The position numbers and the translations under genes were made by a program. A stretch of 38,005 nt of DNA from positions 1-38,005 of the forward strand of contig JAUNNI010000021.1 in NCBI GenBank assembly GCA_030531555.1. The letters are read 5' to 3'. Source of the DNA: Eubacteriales bacterium (lineage in GTDB: Bacteria > Bacillota > Clostridia > Lachnospirales > Lachnospiraceae). Positions 6,743-14,644 of this stretch are shown one piece after another (position 1 is the first letter of the stretch; each line of letters starts with the position of its first letter). A model generated the notes under the pieces. That model saw only the letters and a list, made by a program, of their open reading frames with translations, had not been told where the DNA came from and did not search any database.

Positions 6743-6856
6743 ATGGCTTGCTACGCTGTCCAAGATGGGGCAAGCATTAATGAGCGTCTTTTTAAAACAC
6801 AACCCGACCACAAGGACATAAACAAAGTGGCAACAGAGAAAGATAAAAAAATATAA
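6743..6856 (+). CDS. Candidate 37-aa protein
   Basis: ATG 6743 is preceded by AGAGG at seven bases and by the promoter-like sequence at 6676-6703. The product starts MACYAVQDGASINERLF and ends in a lysine-rich tail. No family is recognised and there is no membrane segment. The start codon lies in one arm of an imperfect inverted repeat (6739-6751 with 6770-6781), which could mask it in the mRNA. It is the only coding candidate in the 460-nt gap between the terminator at 6445 and the ABC operon. Confidence 0.35.
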   Translation: MACYAVQDGASINERLFKTQPDHKDINKVATEKDKKI

Positions 6857-6860
6857 ATTT

Positions 6861-6888
6861 TAAAAATCACTATTGCTTACTTAATAGC
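6861..6888 (-). terminator. Weak terminator at the end of the ABC operon
   Basis: On the minus strand, CTATT and AATAG (6870-6887) pair and are followed by GATTTTTAAAATTT. The stem is only 5 bp, so this is a tentative call. Confidence 0.3.
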
Positions 6889-6906
6889 AGCGGCTACATT
6901 TCCTTG

Positions 6907-7539
6907 TCATCGTCGTACATAAAGTTTCCCTTCCATCAATTCAAAGACAAATTCACAAAGATATTCAATGTCCTGGGAATGATGGCTTGCCAAGATAATT
7001 ATTTTACCTTTATCTTTTAACTGCTTAATCAATTCATAAGTTTTTTGAACAGCATTTTTATCTAAACCATTAAAAGGTTCATCAAGCAAAAGAATTGGCG
7101 GATCGTCCATCATGGCCTGAGCAATGCCAAGGCGTTGACGCATTCCCAAAGAATACTTACCTACTCTTTTCCGTATGTCTTGCGACAAACCAACATCATC
7201 CAGCAGATGAAAAATTTCTTGTTTTGTCACTTTTCGCCGCAAAGACGCAAGCATCTTTAAATTGGAATATCCAGAGAAATTCAACAAAAATCCAGGTGCC
7301 TCGATAATTACACCGAACGTGCCTTTGGGAGGAGCTTTTCTTTGCTCATTGAATCGCACAGTTCCTTGATCCACAGGCAGAAGGTCGCACAGACATTTCA
7401 TAAAAACAGTTTTACCGCTTCCATTTTCTCCAATTATTCCGTAGACGTTTCCTCCGTAAAATGTTTGAGAAATATTGTTAAAAACGACCTTTCCCTTAAA
7501 GGTTTTCGATAAATTCTCCACTTTCAATACATTAGTCAC
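6907..7539 (-). CDS. ABC transporter ATP-binding protein
   Basis: The 210-aa ATPase has all core motifs: Walker A GENGSGKT, signature YSLGMRQRLGIA, Walker B ILLLDEP and the switch histidine in ASHH. The short length without an extra C-terminal domain is typical of ABC-2-type exporters of peptides or of bacteriocin immunity. The best start is GTG 7539, eight bases after AGGAGG. A GTG nine bases upstream overlaps that site. It overlaps the end of the permease gene at 7532 and is the last gene of the operon. It would power export or membrane clearance of a substrate, presumably linked to the exported proteins encoded upstream. Confidence 0.9.
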   Translation of the reverse strand: MTNVLKVENLSKTFKGKVVFNNISQTFYGGNVYGIIGENGSGKTVFMKCLCDLLPVDQGTVRFNEQRKAPPKGTFGVIIEAPGFLLNFSGYSNLKMLASLRRKVTKQEIFHLLDDVGLSQDIRKRVGKYSLGMRQRLGIAQAMMDDPPILLLDEPFNGLDKNAVQKTYELIKQLKDKGKIIILASHHSQDIEYLCEFVFELMEGKLYVRR

Positions 7540-8410
7540 TGTATTCACCTCCTATGTTCATTTCGCTTTCAAAACGCTTATTTGATTGAATCAACACAAT
7601 ATAGGCGAGAAGAAAAAGAAGCAAAAAGGAGCAGAAAGGAGCCAACAAACAATATAGCTCAGATGGACGGCTTGGATGGAAGGATGCTGTTTTGATTATT
7701 TCCAATCTGCACCAGGAAATTGGCGATATATAGTATAATGCATCCGGTAAACCCATATATCCAATAGCAGAATCCAGTATTGCTATCACACCCGCAATGG
7801 ATAAGACGATTCTTTTTCCGATAAATGCAGTGCCTATTAGCATTAGGCTCCCCAAAGCGGATAAAGAACAGACCAAGAGGGCGCTTGCCAATAGCCATGC
7901 CTGAAGAGGCGTATATGATGACAAAATCACAGCAGGCGTGTAAAGATAACTATTGCCTACCGCATTACCGTAAGACATAGTATTTAATGCCTTGTCCCAT
8001 GTAAAAGGATGCATGAATGACGCATTTTCTATGATGGCAATCAAAATAAAAACAAACAGGACGTAGAGAATGCTTGTTATTAAAATATAGATCATTCTTG
8101 CCATCCACGATTGCCGTTGGGTAATTCTGATGTGTACAAAGAGAGAAAGATTGGTAACGAACGGAACATCAGAAATCAACACAAAGTAACCGAGCACGAC
8201 CCAGAGCATAAGATAATTATAAGAAGTTAAGCAGGCAAATGACCCATACGCATTCACGTGAATGTTGTACTGCGCAACGATCTGGCGGGCAGATCCAATC
8301 AGCGTATCCAGGATTATGACCAGCAAAGCAACTACCAAATATAATTTAGGCTGCTTTATCAGTCTTTTCAGAAGAATGATTACCGTATTCCAGATGCCCC
8401 GATTACACAT
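7532..8410 (-). CDS. ABC-2-type permease subunit
   Basis: The 292-aa protein has about six hydrophobic segments: near residues 22-40 (LYLVVALLVIILDTLIG), 60-85, 108-130, 170-195, 198-220 and 265-285. There are no large extracytoplasmic domains. The ATG at 8410 follows GAGGAGG by seven bases and overlaps the end of the previous permease gene by eight bases. With the 8403-9167 product it probably forms a heterodimeric membrane channel for the ATPase encoded at 6907. The substrate is unknown. Confidence 0.75.
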   Translation of the reverse strand: MCNRGIWNTVIILLKRLIKQPKLYLVVALLVIILDTLIGSARQIVAQYNIHVNAYGSFACLTSYNYLMLWVVLGYFVLISDVPFVTNLSLFVHIRITQRQSWMARMIYILITSILYVLFVFILIAIIENASFMHPFTWDKALNTMSYGNAVGNSYLYTPAVILSSYTPLQAWLLASALLVCSLSALGSLMLIGTAFIGKRIVLSIAGVIAILDSAIGYMGLPDALYYISPISWCRLEIIKTASFHPSRPSELYCLLAPFCSFLLLFLLAYIVLIQSNKRFESEMNIGGEYSD

Positions 8411-9167
8411 GTCGAAGCCTCCTCTTCTGAAGAAAATAAAATGCCAAAAAACAAATCATCGCTATGAGTATAAAAATTCCACCAGATTTATAAAAAACAT
8501 CTGTTCTGGAAGCTTCATCAATTCCTCCCATTGCCAAAACGACAACATGAGGTAAATTGAAGGTGAAAAGTATTTTGCATAACACTTCCATTGAAAGCAC
8601 CACGGATAGATAGATCAATTGGGAGCTATTTACAATACTGGAGATAACCATCCCAACACTTGCCCACATCATGCCAGACAGCCCTTGCAGCAAAGCATAA
8701 AATCCAAAATATAGCCCCCATTGTTTTTTTTGAACAAGATCTCGCATGTATTCATAAACTGGTTCTGCCTCCTGCATTTTCATCTTCAATACCAACGGAT
8801 GGCTGATCGGCAAGATTGTCAGAAACAATAGCATTCCCAAAGCGGTGGCCAAAGCGCCAAGAAAAGCGGTCGCGAGAAAGCGAATTGTCAAATACTGGCG
8901 GATCGTTGCGCGCTGCAAGATGAAGTTACTATATCCGCTTTTTATATCTTCCAGCATGCTGCAACCTAACGGCAAGACGGCGGCGACGGGAAATAACTCG
9001 GTAAAGGAGCTGAACGCAACAGACGCATCAAGAATATATAAAATATCTCCTGAACCTTTTTCTGGCAAGGCACCGAGCATGTATACAGTGGTGCATAGAA
9101 GAATAGCCCCCAGAAAGCGCCAACTTAGCAATCCGCGCTTTAGATCCACTTTCAATTGATACAGCAA
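8403..9167 (-). CDS. ABC-2-type permease subunit
   Basis: The 254-aa membrane protein starts at TTG 9167, seven bases after GGAGGT. It has roughly six membrane segments, including FLGALATALGMLLFLTILPI and a C-terminal GGIFILIAMICFLAFYFL, and ends in an arginine-rich cytoplasmic tail. It overlaps the second permease gene by eight bases. It starts 14 bases after the exported-protein gene, so all four are one operon. Confidence 0.75.
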   Translation of the reverse strand: MLYQLKVDLKRGLLSWRFLGAILLCTTVYMLGALPEKGSGDILYILDASVAFSSFTELFPVAAVLPLGCSMLEDIKSGYSNFILQRATIRQYLTIRFLATAFLGALATALGMLLFLTILPISHPLVLKMKMQEAEPVYEYMRDLVQKKQWGLYFGFYALLQGLSGMMWASVGMVISSIVNSSQLIYLSVVLSMEVLCKILFTFNLPHVVVLAMGGIDEASRTDVFYKSGGIFILIAMICFLAFYFLQKRRLRHV

Positions 9168-9181
9168 GTTGATTACCTCCG

Positions 9182-10321
9182 TTACTCTCCTTGCCCAAAT
9201 GTGTGAGGGATATACTCACCAGTAATGGCATGGATGTAATCCGTATGATACCAGAAATCCCGAAACTTTTTGTAGTCCTCTTTGTAATATTCTTTATAAT
9301 AAAAACACCAGACTGGAATCATTTGATATGAATGCGACTTGCGGGTAGTATCTTTCAAAACCAGCCATTCCAACAGGATCTTGTCGACAACAATGGGTTC
9401 TGCGCTGTCCCAAATCGTGCTGGAAAGATGCTGTCTGTACCTTTCAATGGCCTCTTCCAGAGGGAGAATGGTCTGGGGGGTAGACCGTGCCTTTTCATTT
9501 TGAAAGAAGCAGTCTACTGCCTGAAACTCCAAAATTCTTTCCGGATTAATTTCACAGCAGATTCCCGCATCGCAAACCTTCAATCCTCTGCAGACATCAC
9601 GGCCCCCCCGATGCAAACGGATTCCCTGGTAGTAAACTGGTATCTCGAGATAATATACTTCCTCATCCTCTGTCCAGTCAAGTTTCACAAGTTGATCTGG
9701 AAATTGTTCAAGCCATCCCTGCGATTTCTCCATCAGTGTTTCCACGTTCCAGGCATCCACATAGGATGGTTCTCCTACCACATAGTTGAGATGTCGGAAA
9801 ACGGGTTCGATTCGGGACAGGGCCGTTTGATAATCGAACCGCGCAAGGATGGGAACACTTAACTGCTCCTGCTCGTGGCAACGGAAATAATAGCCTGTGG
9901 AGTACGCTTCGGCACGGGCTTGAGAATAAAACTTGGAATCCTCATAATGCGCGAAACTAAGGATACCGGGTTCTGACCCCGCATGAATTTTCCGTTCATC
10001 ATTAGATAAGGCAATTTCTCCATGCAGCATTTTTGTTCTTTTTATGGTTTCGTCACCGGGAGACCCCACGGCAAGAAGGCGACGCACCTCATCTTCTGAG
10101 TACCGGTATACTTCTGCTGTCCACTCGTTGCATTCTGTAGGAATAGCGATGTCAGTTAAAGCATCTATTCTTATAACACATCCACCGCAATCCAGCGTTT
10201 TTTGTACCGCTTTCCACTCTGCTGCAGCCCATTCTGCCTTTCCTTCCGACATTAAGAATAAGGGAGACCACAGCATGAAGGAAAGCAAAAGACAGGGCAA
10301 TCGTAACATGCACTTTTTCAC
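9182..10321 (-). CDS. Large exported protein, module B
   Basis: The start is GTG 10321, six bases after AGGAGG. This gives a 379-aa product with an N-terminal signal sequence (KK, then CLLLSFMLWSPLFLM). The mature part is soluble and acidic, with cysteines in LDCGGCV and VCDAGICCEI. Its C-terminal third (ILPLEEAIERYRQHL, IPVWCFYY, HAITGEY) clearly resembles the 10941-11966 product (ILSLDQAIEALNKHL, KPVWSFYI, IDAYTGEP), so the two are paralogues. I know of similar clostridial exported proteins but no activity. It sits between the small exported protein of module B and the ABC transporter genes. Confidence 0.7.
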   Translation of the reverse strand: MKKCMLRLPCLLLSFMLWSPLFLMSEGKAEWAAAEWKAVQKTLDCGGCVIRIDALTDIAIPTECNEWTAEVYRYSEDEVRRLLAVGSPGDETIKRTKMLHGEIALSNDERKIHAGSEPGILSFAHYEDSKFYSQARAEAYSTGYYFRCHEQEQLSVPILARFDYQTALSRIEPVFRHLNYVVGEPSYVDAWNVETLMEKSQGWLEQFPDQLVKLDWTEDEEVYYLEIPVYYQGIRLHRGGRDVCRGLKVCDAGICCEINPERILEFQAVDCFFQNEKARSTPQTILPLEEAIERYRQHLSSTIWDSAEPIVVDKILLEWLVLKDTTRKSHSYQMIPVWCFYYKEYYKEDYKKFRDFWYHTDYIHAITGEYIPHTFGQGE

Positions 10322-10394
10322 AGAAAACCTCCTTGGGAGAAGGCTGGCCATATGTGCCTTTCACGTATGGCCCGCCGAGTTATCGAATCATGGA

Positions 10395-10799
10395 TTAGGG
10401 GTTCCAAGTGCCGCCAGTAGATCCGGCCGATACGCTCGAGTATTGACTGTGTGTCACGGCAAGATAATAACTCACCCCTTTCCATAACCGAGGTTGTCCA
10501 TTTCCGTCATATAGTGTCGTCATGGTAACATGTCCGGTGCCTGTCTTTCTTACACCGTTAGAGGCCTGCCACACAGGACTGCTTTTCCATACACGAAAAT
10601 GGAATGTGGCGTTGGTAGTTATATAAGAAACATCTGCACCCGCGGCAACACCATTACCTGTGGTTTTTGTGACTGCGGAGGTGTTGTAGACACCATTTTT
10701 CGAAAGTGTCGGTGTAGAGAATCCTGCAGCGCTCGCCGATGAAATGGTAATGCACAGAAGCATGACTACAGCCAGTAGCATTGATACGAACCTTTTCAT
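10395..10799 (-). CDS. Small exported protein, module B
   Basis: The 134-aa product starts at ATG 10799, preceded by AAGGAGG at seven bases. It has a clear Sec signal peptide: MKRF, then a hydrophobic core MLLAVVMLLCITI, then SSASAAG with likely cleavage after ASA. The mature 110 residues are rich in S, T, G and aromatic residues with alternating beta-strand pattern, as in small beta-sandwich secreted proteins. It resembles in size and place the 11995-12405 product, though sequence similarity is slight. It directly precedes the large exported protein of module B. Confidence 0.7.
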   Translation of the reverse strand: MKRFVSMLLAVVMLLCITISSASAAGFSTPTLSKNGVYNTSAVTKTTGNGVAAGADVSYITTNATFHFRVWKSSPVWQASNGVRKTGTGHVTMTTLYDGNGQPRLWKGVSYYLAVTHSQYSSVSAGSTGGTWNP

Positions 10800-10940
10800 G
10801 ATAAATCCTCCTTTTTCGATGTCTCAACTTTGAAAGGAAACAGCGTGTTTGCAATTACATAATCAATTTCACCACCCCCTTTTTTATCGCAAGGAATGAA
10901 TAGAAAACAGTTTTGTGCCCGCTATATCATCGATGCCTGC

Positions 10941-11966
10941 TTATACCACCGGTTCCCCTGTGTAAGCATCAATGCATATCACTTGGCGATCTTCATCTCG
11001 CAAGTAGTTGATATAAAAACTCCAAACGGGTTTCAAGTCAATGTCCAAGCAATCAATTGTCGCAGGAAATGGAATATACTCAAGCGCAATGAAATCTATT
11101 ATCATTTTCGACTCAAACGTAGGGAAAATAAGTGATTCCAGATGTTTATTCAAAGCTTCGATTGCTTGATCCAATGATAAAATCTCTTTTGGGGATGACT
11201 TTTCGCTGGTTTCAAAAACCAAGGGAACAAGAATATTGGATACACCCTCTGCGTCAATATACATTGTTATATAGGACTTAGGTGTGATCTCTTTCCGTCG
11301 AGTTTCCTGCCCCCACGGAATAAGGCGTATTTCATCAATCAACCGCTCAAAGGCTATTTCAATAAAGGCAGGCTCATACTTAACAGGCGGTCGATCCTCT
11401 TGAAATACGGAATAAATGGTCATTTGCAATGGCTCTCCCACCTCTATTCCAATACCCTCCAGCGCCTTTATTGCCCTCTGTACAAAATCATGCAACTTGG
11501 AGTTGGGGGATAGAAATGCAGATAATTGGTTTTTATCATATGTATCTTGCGTATATATCCCCTCCATTGCATTCACATAGCAGGCTTCTGCACGTCCGTT
11601 CATATAACGCCACGTAGTATTTGGATCAATCAGGAATACAATACTTTCATAGGTCACCTCATCAAAGAGCAACGCGCATCCGTTTCCCAAATCGAATATC
11701 TGAGGAGAATTGTCACTTTCCAATAATTCAAAATCAGAGAACCGTTCTATCGCATCAAATTTCCATGTCTGAAGGTGTGTGATATAAGAGGACGCCTGCT
11801 CGCATACATTGCACTCTATATCAGCATCAATACTTATGGGAACATCAGCATTTTCTGGCATCCACTGGATATGAAGCTGGATTTCTTCTGCGAACACCAT
11901 CTGGCCGCCAAGAAGGAGCGAGAGGAGCAGCCATACAAGAAAAAATAACCAATGCATCCTCTTCAC
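10941..11966 (-). CDS. Large exported protein, module A
   Basis: The product is 341 aa from GTG 11966, with AGAGGTGG just upstream. The N-terminus is a signal sequence (MKRM, then LFFLVWLLLSLLLGG, then FAEE). The mature part is acidic, and its C-terminal third is homologous to module B's large protein (see 9182-10321). A CxxC-like pair sits in ECNVCEQ. It lies 28 bases after the small exported protein of module A. The role is unknown. Position behind an ECF sigma operon suggests a response to envelope stress or to a stage of growth. Confidence 0.7.
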   Translation of the reverse strand: MKRMHWLFFLVWLLLSLLLGGQMVFAEEIQLHIQWMPENADVPISIDADIECNVCEQASSYITHLQTWKFDAIERFSDFELLESDNSPQIFDLGNGCALLFDEVTYESIVFLIDPNTTWRYMNGRAEACYVNAMEGIYTQDTYDKNQLSAFLSPNSKLHDFVQRAIKALEGIGIEVGEPLQMTIYSVFQEDRPPVKYEPAFIEIAFERLIDEIRLIPWGQETRRKEITPKSYITMYIDAEGVSNILVPLVFETSEKSSPKEILSLDQAIEALNKHLESLIFPTFESKMIIDFIALEYIPFPATIDCLDIDLKPVWSFYINYLRDEDRQVICIDAYTGEPVV

Positions 11967-11994
11967 AAGACCACCTCTTATTGGTAAACCCGTA

Positions 11995-12405
11995 TTAATA
12001 TGATTTGATAGGACTTATTACAGTGGTTGTTTCTAACAAAACTCCTGTAGGAGACAATATCTTTCCCTGAGAGACAACGCGGTAATCATACCCCGCAGTG
12101 ACGGTACGCAAACCCCCAGCTTGCACGGTCTGACCATTGGTTCCCGTGCCCAGCCAGATCGCAATTGTTTGCCAGGTGTTACCTGTTTTTCTTTGTAAGC
12201 GAACAATAATCCTCGCTTGATTTTCAGAACCAGACGGCTTTAGGATTCCTCCGCATCGTGCAGAGCCATTGATGATGGACAATTTTGCAGTAATTAAATC
12301 GGTATGCGAATACCGCAACGGCGTTTCACAGATTTCTGAATGACCGGTTGCTATCGAAACGGCGAATATGGTCAGCAAACAAATTACCAAACCCATTCTT
12401 TTCAT
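11995..12405 (-). CDS. Small exported protein, module A
   Basis: The product is 136 aa from ATG 12405. A GTG one codon earlier is only five bases from AAGGAGG. A short signal peptide (MKRMGLVICLLTIFAVSIAT) precedes about 115 mature residues with beta-strand character, such as ARIIVRLQRKTGNTWQTIAI. It looks like an interaction or matrix protein rather than an enzyme. The ribosome binding site lies in one arm of a 13-bp perfect inverted repeat (12414-12455), so its translation or transcription is probably regulated separately. Confidence 0.65.
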   Translation of the reverse strand: MKRMGLVICLLTIFAVSIATGHSEICETPLRYSHTDLITAKLSIINGSARCGGILKPSGSENQARIIVRLQRKTGNTWQTIAIWLGTGTNGQTVQAGGLRTVTAGYDYRVVSQGKILSPTGVLLETTTVISPIKSY

Positions 12406-12413
12406 CACAAAAA

Positions 12414-12455
12414 CCTCCTTTTGTTGATTCTACTTATAAAGACAACAAAAGGAGG
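12414..12455 (-). promoter_or_regulatory. 13-bp perfect inverted repeat covering a ribosome binding site
   Basis: The arms CCTCCTTTTGTTG (12414-12426) and CAACAAAAGGAGG (12443-12455) are perfect complements around a 16-nt loop. In minus-strand mRNA the hairpin would lock the AAGGAGG of the 12405 gene. The loop contains TTTATAAG, so it could instead be an operator surrounding a -10 box. A second short palindrome, GAAAAGT-GCA-ACTTTTC, lies next to it at 12455-12471. Confidence 0.55.
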
Positions 12456-12485
12456 AAAAGTGCAACTTTTCACTTTAAAAAAAAG

Positions 12486-13253
12486 TTATCTGACTCTTTT
12501 TACGCTTCGAGCAACAGTGATGGCCTGCGATAATTCACCATCAATTACCACAATAAAACATTTATTGTACTCCGTCCATGATATCGTTGATTTTCCTGTC
12601 TTTTCAACAGCTAAAGCATCCGCATCATGAATGGTCAAAACAGAGATTTTCGCATTCTCTGTATCGATGTTTATTCGTGAATCTACATCTAGTTCAAAGA
12701 ATGCCATCCGCCGTTGTTCCGAATTTGTATATTCTACAAAGAAAGAGGATGCGGTTTCATCACCAGTTTGATCCAGCACATATCCTTCCGGAATATAAGA
12801 AGGAAAATAATCACCGGTCCAACTATCGGGAATATTAATTAAATAATTGGGATTCAGGTCAACACTAATTTCTGTATATTTCCCTGTCATATTAATCAAT
12901 AGTCCACGTACATTTGATTGAAATTCAGGGACAAGCGCAAAGCAACTTGCTGCACTAATCGTGACGATAGCTATAACAACGAAAACAAACATTACTACGG
13001 ATTTCATACGACGCAGCAATTCAATTGATGTTTTTTTTATCTTCGTGCTTCTAATTCTATGGCGAATCAGCTCAAATACCTTCGGCTTTGAATATTCAAA
13101 TAACTGCTGCAATTCCTCATCCTGTTCGAAAGCAAGTTCCATTCTTTGTATTTCTGTTTCCTGAAAATCAAAGAATGCAAGTTTCAGTTTGGCAGCTTCA
13201 CATTGTTGAAGAAGTAATTCGCGAGTATTAAAGCTTTCTGCTTTTTCCATCAT
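12486..13253 (-). CDS. Membrane anti-sigma factor
   Basis: The 255-aa protein has an N-terminal cytosolic helical part, a single membrane segment near residues 87-108 (VVMFVFVVIAIVTISAAS) and an extracytoplasmic C-terminal domain with INIPDSWTGDYFPSYIPEGY. That domain is the DUF4367-like form found in clostridial anti-sigma factors. It overlaps the ECF sigma gene by 26 bases, the classical arrangement for co-produced sigma and anti-sigma. ATG 13253 follows GGAGG at six bases. It should hold the sigma factor at the membrane until an external signal is sensed. Confidence 0.75.
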   Translation of the reverse strand: MMEKAESFNTRELLLQQCEAAKLKLAFFDFQETEIQRMELAFEQDEELQQLFEYSKPKVFELIRHRIRSTKIKKTSIELLRRMKSVVMFVFVVIAIVTISAASCFALVPEFQSNVRGLLINMTGKYTEISVDLNPNYLINIPDSWTGDYFPSYIPEGYVLDQTGDETASSFFVEYTNSEQRRMAFFELDVDSRINIDTENAKISVLTIHDADALAVEKTGKSTISWTEYNKCFIVVIDGELSQAITVARSVKRVR

Positions 13254-13803
13254 TTTTATCCTCCAGTATGGATAGCAAGCAACGCCGTGCTCTCGTTAAA
13301 TATTGCCTTACGCTGTTTTTCCCTATTCCCATGGCATATGCAATTTCTTCATCAGATAAATCGTCAAAGTATTTCCAACGCAATAAGTCTCTTTCTCGTT
13401 GGGGCAGGCGTTTCAATCCGTTGACCAACTCCTCGTTCGTGAATGCGACCAGAACGATATCTTCTAAAGAAATTTTCTCATCTTTGAAAGATTCCAGCAC
13501 TTCTTTTTCCACAACAACCGCCTTTTTGCGAGTGGACTTAATGTTGAAATTGATGGATGTCCTTATAATAGTACTGACAATGTAACTTCGCAAAACGCTA
13601 CTATCTTTTTGACGCAATAAAGGGATTTTATCAATCAGCCGGATAATAGCATCATGGATAACATCCTGAGCATCTTCACTGTTTTTAACTCTGGAAAGAG
13701 CAACAGTATACATAAGTTTGTAATAATTAATATAAAGCTTTTCCATAAAAGCACGATCACTATCGTTTTCAATCAAAAGAATTGAACTTGGGATAATAAT
13801 CAA
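13228..13803 (-). CDS. ECF RNA polymerase sigma factor
   Basis: The product is 191 aa from TTG 13803, eight bases after GGGAGG. Region 2 is at about residues 20-60 (YINYYKLMYTVALSRVKNSE, DAQDVIHDAIIRLI). Region 4 is at about 125-180 (LKRLPQRERDLLRWKYF, EIAYAMGIGKNSVRQYLTRA). Full length and intact. It is the first gene of a nine-gene minus-strand unit ending at 6907, which is its likely regulon and includes itself. I see no clear ECF-type promoter upstream. The 840-nt region before it is AT rich and holds only small ORF candidates. Confidence 0.85.
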   Translation of the reverse strand: MIIIPSSILLIENDSDRAFMEKLYINYYKLMYTVALSRVKNSEDAQDVIHDAIIRLIDKIPLLRQKDSSVLRSYIVSTIIRTSINFNIKSTRKKAVVVEKEVLESFKDEKISLEDIVLVAFTNEELVNGLKRLPQRERDLLRWKYFDDLSDEEIAYAMGIGKNSVRQYLTRARRCLLSILEDKNDGKSRKL

Positions 13804-14284
13804 GGATATGCCTCCCTTCTTTTAATGTAAATGATGTCAATTGAGTTGGTATGCGGGCAAATGTAGAGTTTAAAGATTCTTCCAAGAGAATAGTTTTGAC
13901 AGTCTCTAGCTTTCAAACGATATTCACAGGATAGCCCAAGGCATTTGAAAATGGTTAATTTGGGTTTTCTTTGGAGAAATGCTTTATCGGCTATCAGGAT
14001 GCCTTTATTTCCATTATTGTTTAAGCAAAACGGGTGTTTTCTATCAACTGTCTTATAAAAAAATGCTCTGTTAATGGAAAAAGAAAGTAGAAGTAAATAC
14101 TGCTGCGCAAAGTAATAAATGATGGTTAATGAACGGAATTTTCCCATGAGCATAATATTATTTTATTATGTAGAAGTCAGGTTAGTGTATTCTCTGAAAA
14201 CGCGCAAAAAAGTGGATCTGTTTGTATATCCTACTTGTTAAATAATGGAATGAGCAGTCAGACTCGTTACCTTTAATAGCTTCA
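13804..14284. other. AT-rich gap without a supported gene
   Basis: A minus-strand reading frame of 117 codons (13800-14153) lacks a ribosome site and shows no recognisable pattern, so I do not call it. No terminator, repeat or strong promoter stands out. The minus-strand part next to 13803 must carry the leader of the sigma operon. Confidence 0.4.
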
Positions 14285-14407
14285 TCACATGATAAACAGC
14301 CAATACTGTATCTCGTAGACGAAAGAGAAATTTAGCAGAATCAACGTGAAGGGGATCGATAGAACTACGGGCATGAAGAATAAAGACGTCAAAAAAGTAC
14401 GCTTCAA
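14285..14407 (-). CDS. Candidate 40-aa membrane peptide, TTG start
   Basis: GAGGAGGG stands five bases before TTG 14407, the same start type as the sigma gene. The predicted peptide begins MKRTFLTSLFFMPVVLSI and is almost wholly hydrophobic to its end, with KR at the N-terminus. This is the profile of a single-pass membrane peptide, small toxin or signal sequence. A promoter-like TTGATA/TATCAT pair lies upstream near 14460-14490. A longer overlapping frame (14238-14573) has no ribosome site. The evidence is the ribosome site and composition only. Confidence 0.35.
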   Translation of the reverse strand: MKRTFLTSLFFMPVVLSIPFTLILLNFSFVYEIQYWLFIM

Positions 14408-14644
14408 TATTTCCCTCCTCTCTTTCCATTGATACATAAAAGTATCCTTGCTTACTACATAATGATAGCACAAAAAAGAAATTTATCAAGCTCAAGGAAA
14501 ATTGAAATAGCTGTGTTTCTGACAGAATTATTGCTTCCCCCAAAAAATGTGAATCAAGCTGCATGTTTTGCAAGAAAAACCGAGAAGAAAGAAGCGATGA
14601 GGTAGGGGTATTGGAAAGATAATCAAGCCGATTCTGATATTATT

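Noticed and set aside
6739-6781. Inverted repeat as an integron-like or attachment site
   Set aside because: The arms are imperfect, no tyrosine recombinase is encoded, and the repeat is better explained as a hairpin over a start codon.
13800-14153. Minus-strand frame of 117 codons before the sigma gene
   Set aside because: No ribosome binding site, composition follows the local AT bias, and no family pattern.
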